5,660 bases of DNA, from contig JAKIUX010000084.1 of assembly GCA_021647345.1 (NCBI GenBank), positions 1-5,660 on the forward strand. Direction: 5' to 3'. Below the pieces are notes generated by a model. It did no database searches. It worked only from the letters and a program-made list of their open reading frames with translations, and was not told the origin of the DNA. The position numbers were made by a program, and so were the translations under genes. Positions 5,490 to 5,660 of the stretch are shown here, in pieces. Position 1 is the stretch's first letter. Every line of letters begins with the position of its first letter. Source of the DNA: Hydrogenimonas sp. GTDB taxonomy: Bacteria > Campylobacterota > Campylobacteria > Campylobacterales > Hydrogenimonadaceae.

Positions 5490-5660
5490 TAACCTCTTCA
5501 ATTATCCACTCAGGAGTCGAGGCACCGGCTGTAACACCGCACAACTTTTTCCCTTCAAACCACTCTTTTTGAAGCTCATCTTTCGACTCTATATGGTTCG
5601 AATCTTTGCAAAAACCTCTGCATATAGAGTAGAGCGGCTTTGTGTTTGAAGATTGGTTCC
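5461..5660 (-). CDS. ispH: 4-hydroxy-3-methylbut-2-enyl diphosphate reductase, C-terminal part
   Basis: IspH (LytB) is the iron-sulfur enzyme of the last step of the non-mevalonate pathway; it makes isopentenyl and dimethylallyl diphosphate from HMBPP. Only the last 65 codons are in the window; the 5' part lies to the right. Two family signatures are seen: NQSSNTKPLY at the edge, matching the SSN substrate-binding segment (Ser225-Asn227 in E. coli numbering), and GVTAGASTPEW with the substrate-binding Ser (E. coli Ser269), followed by a short C-terminal helix ending in Lys-Val. The cluster-binding Cys residues known for the family would be outside the window; the Cys residues here (in SICRGFC and KLCGV) are not expected to be ligands. 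The stop codon overlaps the predicted rpsA promoter, and the gap to rpsA is 32 bases. The frame is open to the edge with no sign of damage. Confidence 0.95.
   Translation of the reverse strand, partial: NQSSNTKPLYSICRGFCKDSNHIESKDELQKEWFEGKKLCGVTAGASTPEWIIEEVIGKIREFKV

Overview
The window looks like chromosomal core sequence from a member of the Campylobacterota (Epsilonproteobacteria). The main evidence is gene order: ispH - rpsA - small membrane-anchored protein - serA, all on the minus strand. From memory this matches the order around serA/rpsA/ispH in Campylobacter and Helicobacter. Moderate G+C, frequent ATA and AGA codons, and a first-rank TATAAT -10 box without a matching -35 in front of the TolC-like gene fit the same group. 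Genus cannot be fixed from the sequence alone; a non-pathogenic, free-living lineage such as Sulfurovum/Hydrogenimonas-like bacteria is only a guess.

Layout, in the direction of transcription (right to left): the 3' end of ispH (5660-5461), rpsA (5428-3764), an uncharacterised single-TM protein (3755-3267), serA (3265-1676), a 361-base intergenic region (1675-1315), and then a TolC-family outer-membrane efflux gene (1314-1) that runs off the left edge. All five genes are on the minus strand. rpsA, the small gene and serA are separated by only 8 and 1 bases, with the Shine-Dalgarno elements of the downstream genes lying on or inside the end of the upstream gene. They are therefore very probably one transcript with coupled translation. 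rpsA also has its own strong promoter (TTGGCA, 18 bases, TATAAT) whose -10 box overlaps the ispH stop codon.

Functionally the cluster mixes isoprenoid synthesis (IspH), translation (ribosomal protein S1), serine synthesis (SerA) and an unknown inner-membrane protein. It looks like a growth-linked housekeeping operon, not a dedicated pathway. The TolC-like gene is a separate transcription unit with its own promoter and a near-perfect Shine-Dalgarno sequence; its likely pump partners would lie to the left of the window.

I see no sign of a new defence, mobile or CRISPR-type system. The points most worth a second look are: a plus-strand, start-less open frame that resembles the C-terminus of a lost gene in the serA/tolC gap; a 14-of-16 match between the -10/discriminator regions of the rpsA and TolC-gene promoters; the conserved-position but uncharacterised SPOR-like membrane protein; and changed residues at the expected serine-binding loop of the SerA ACT domain.
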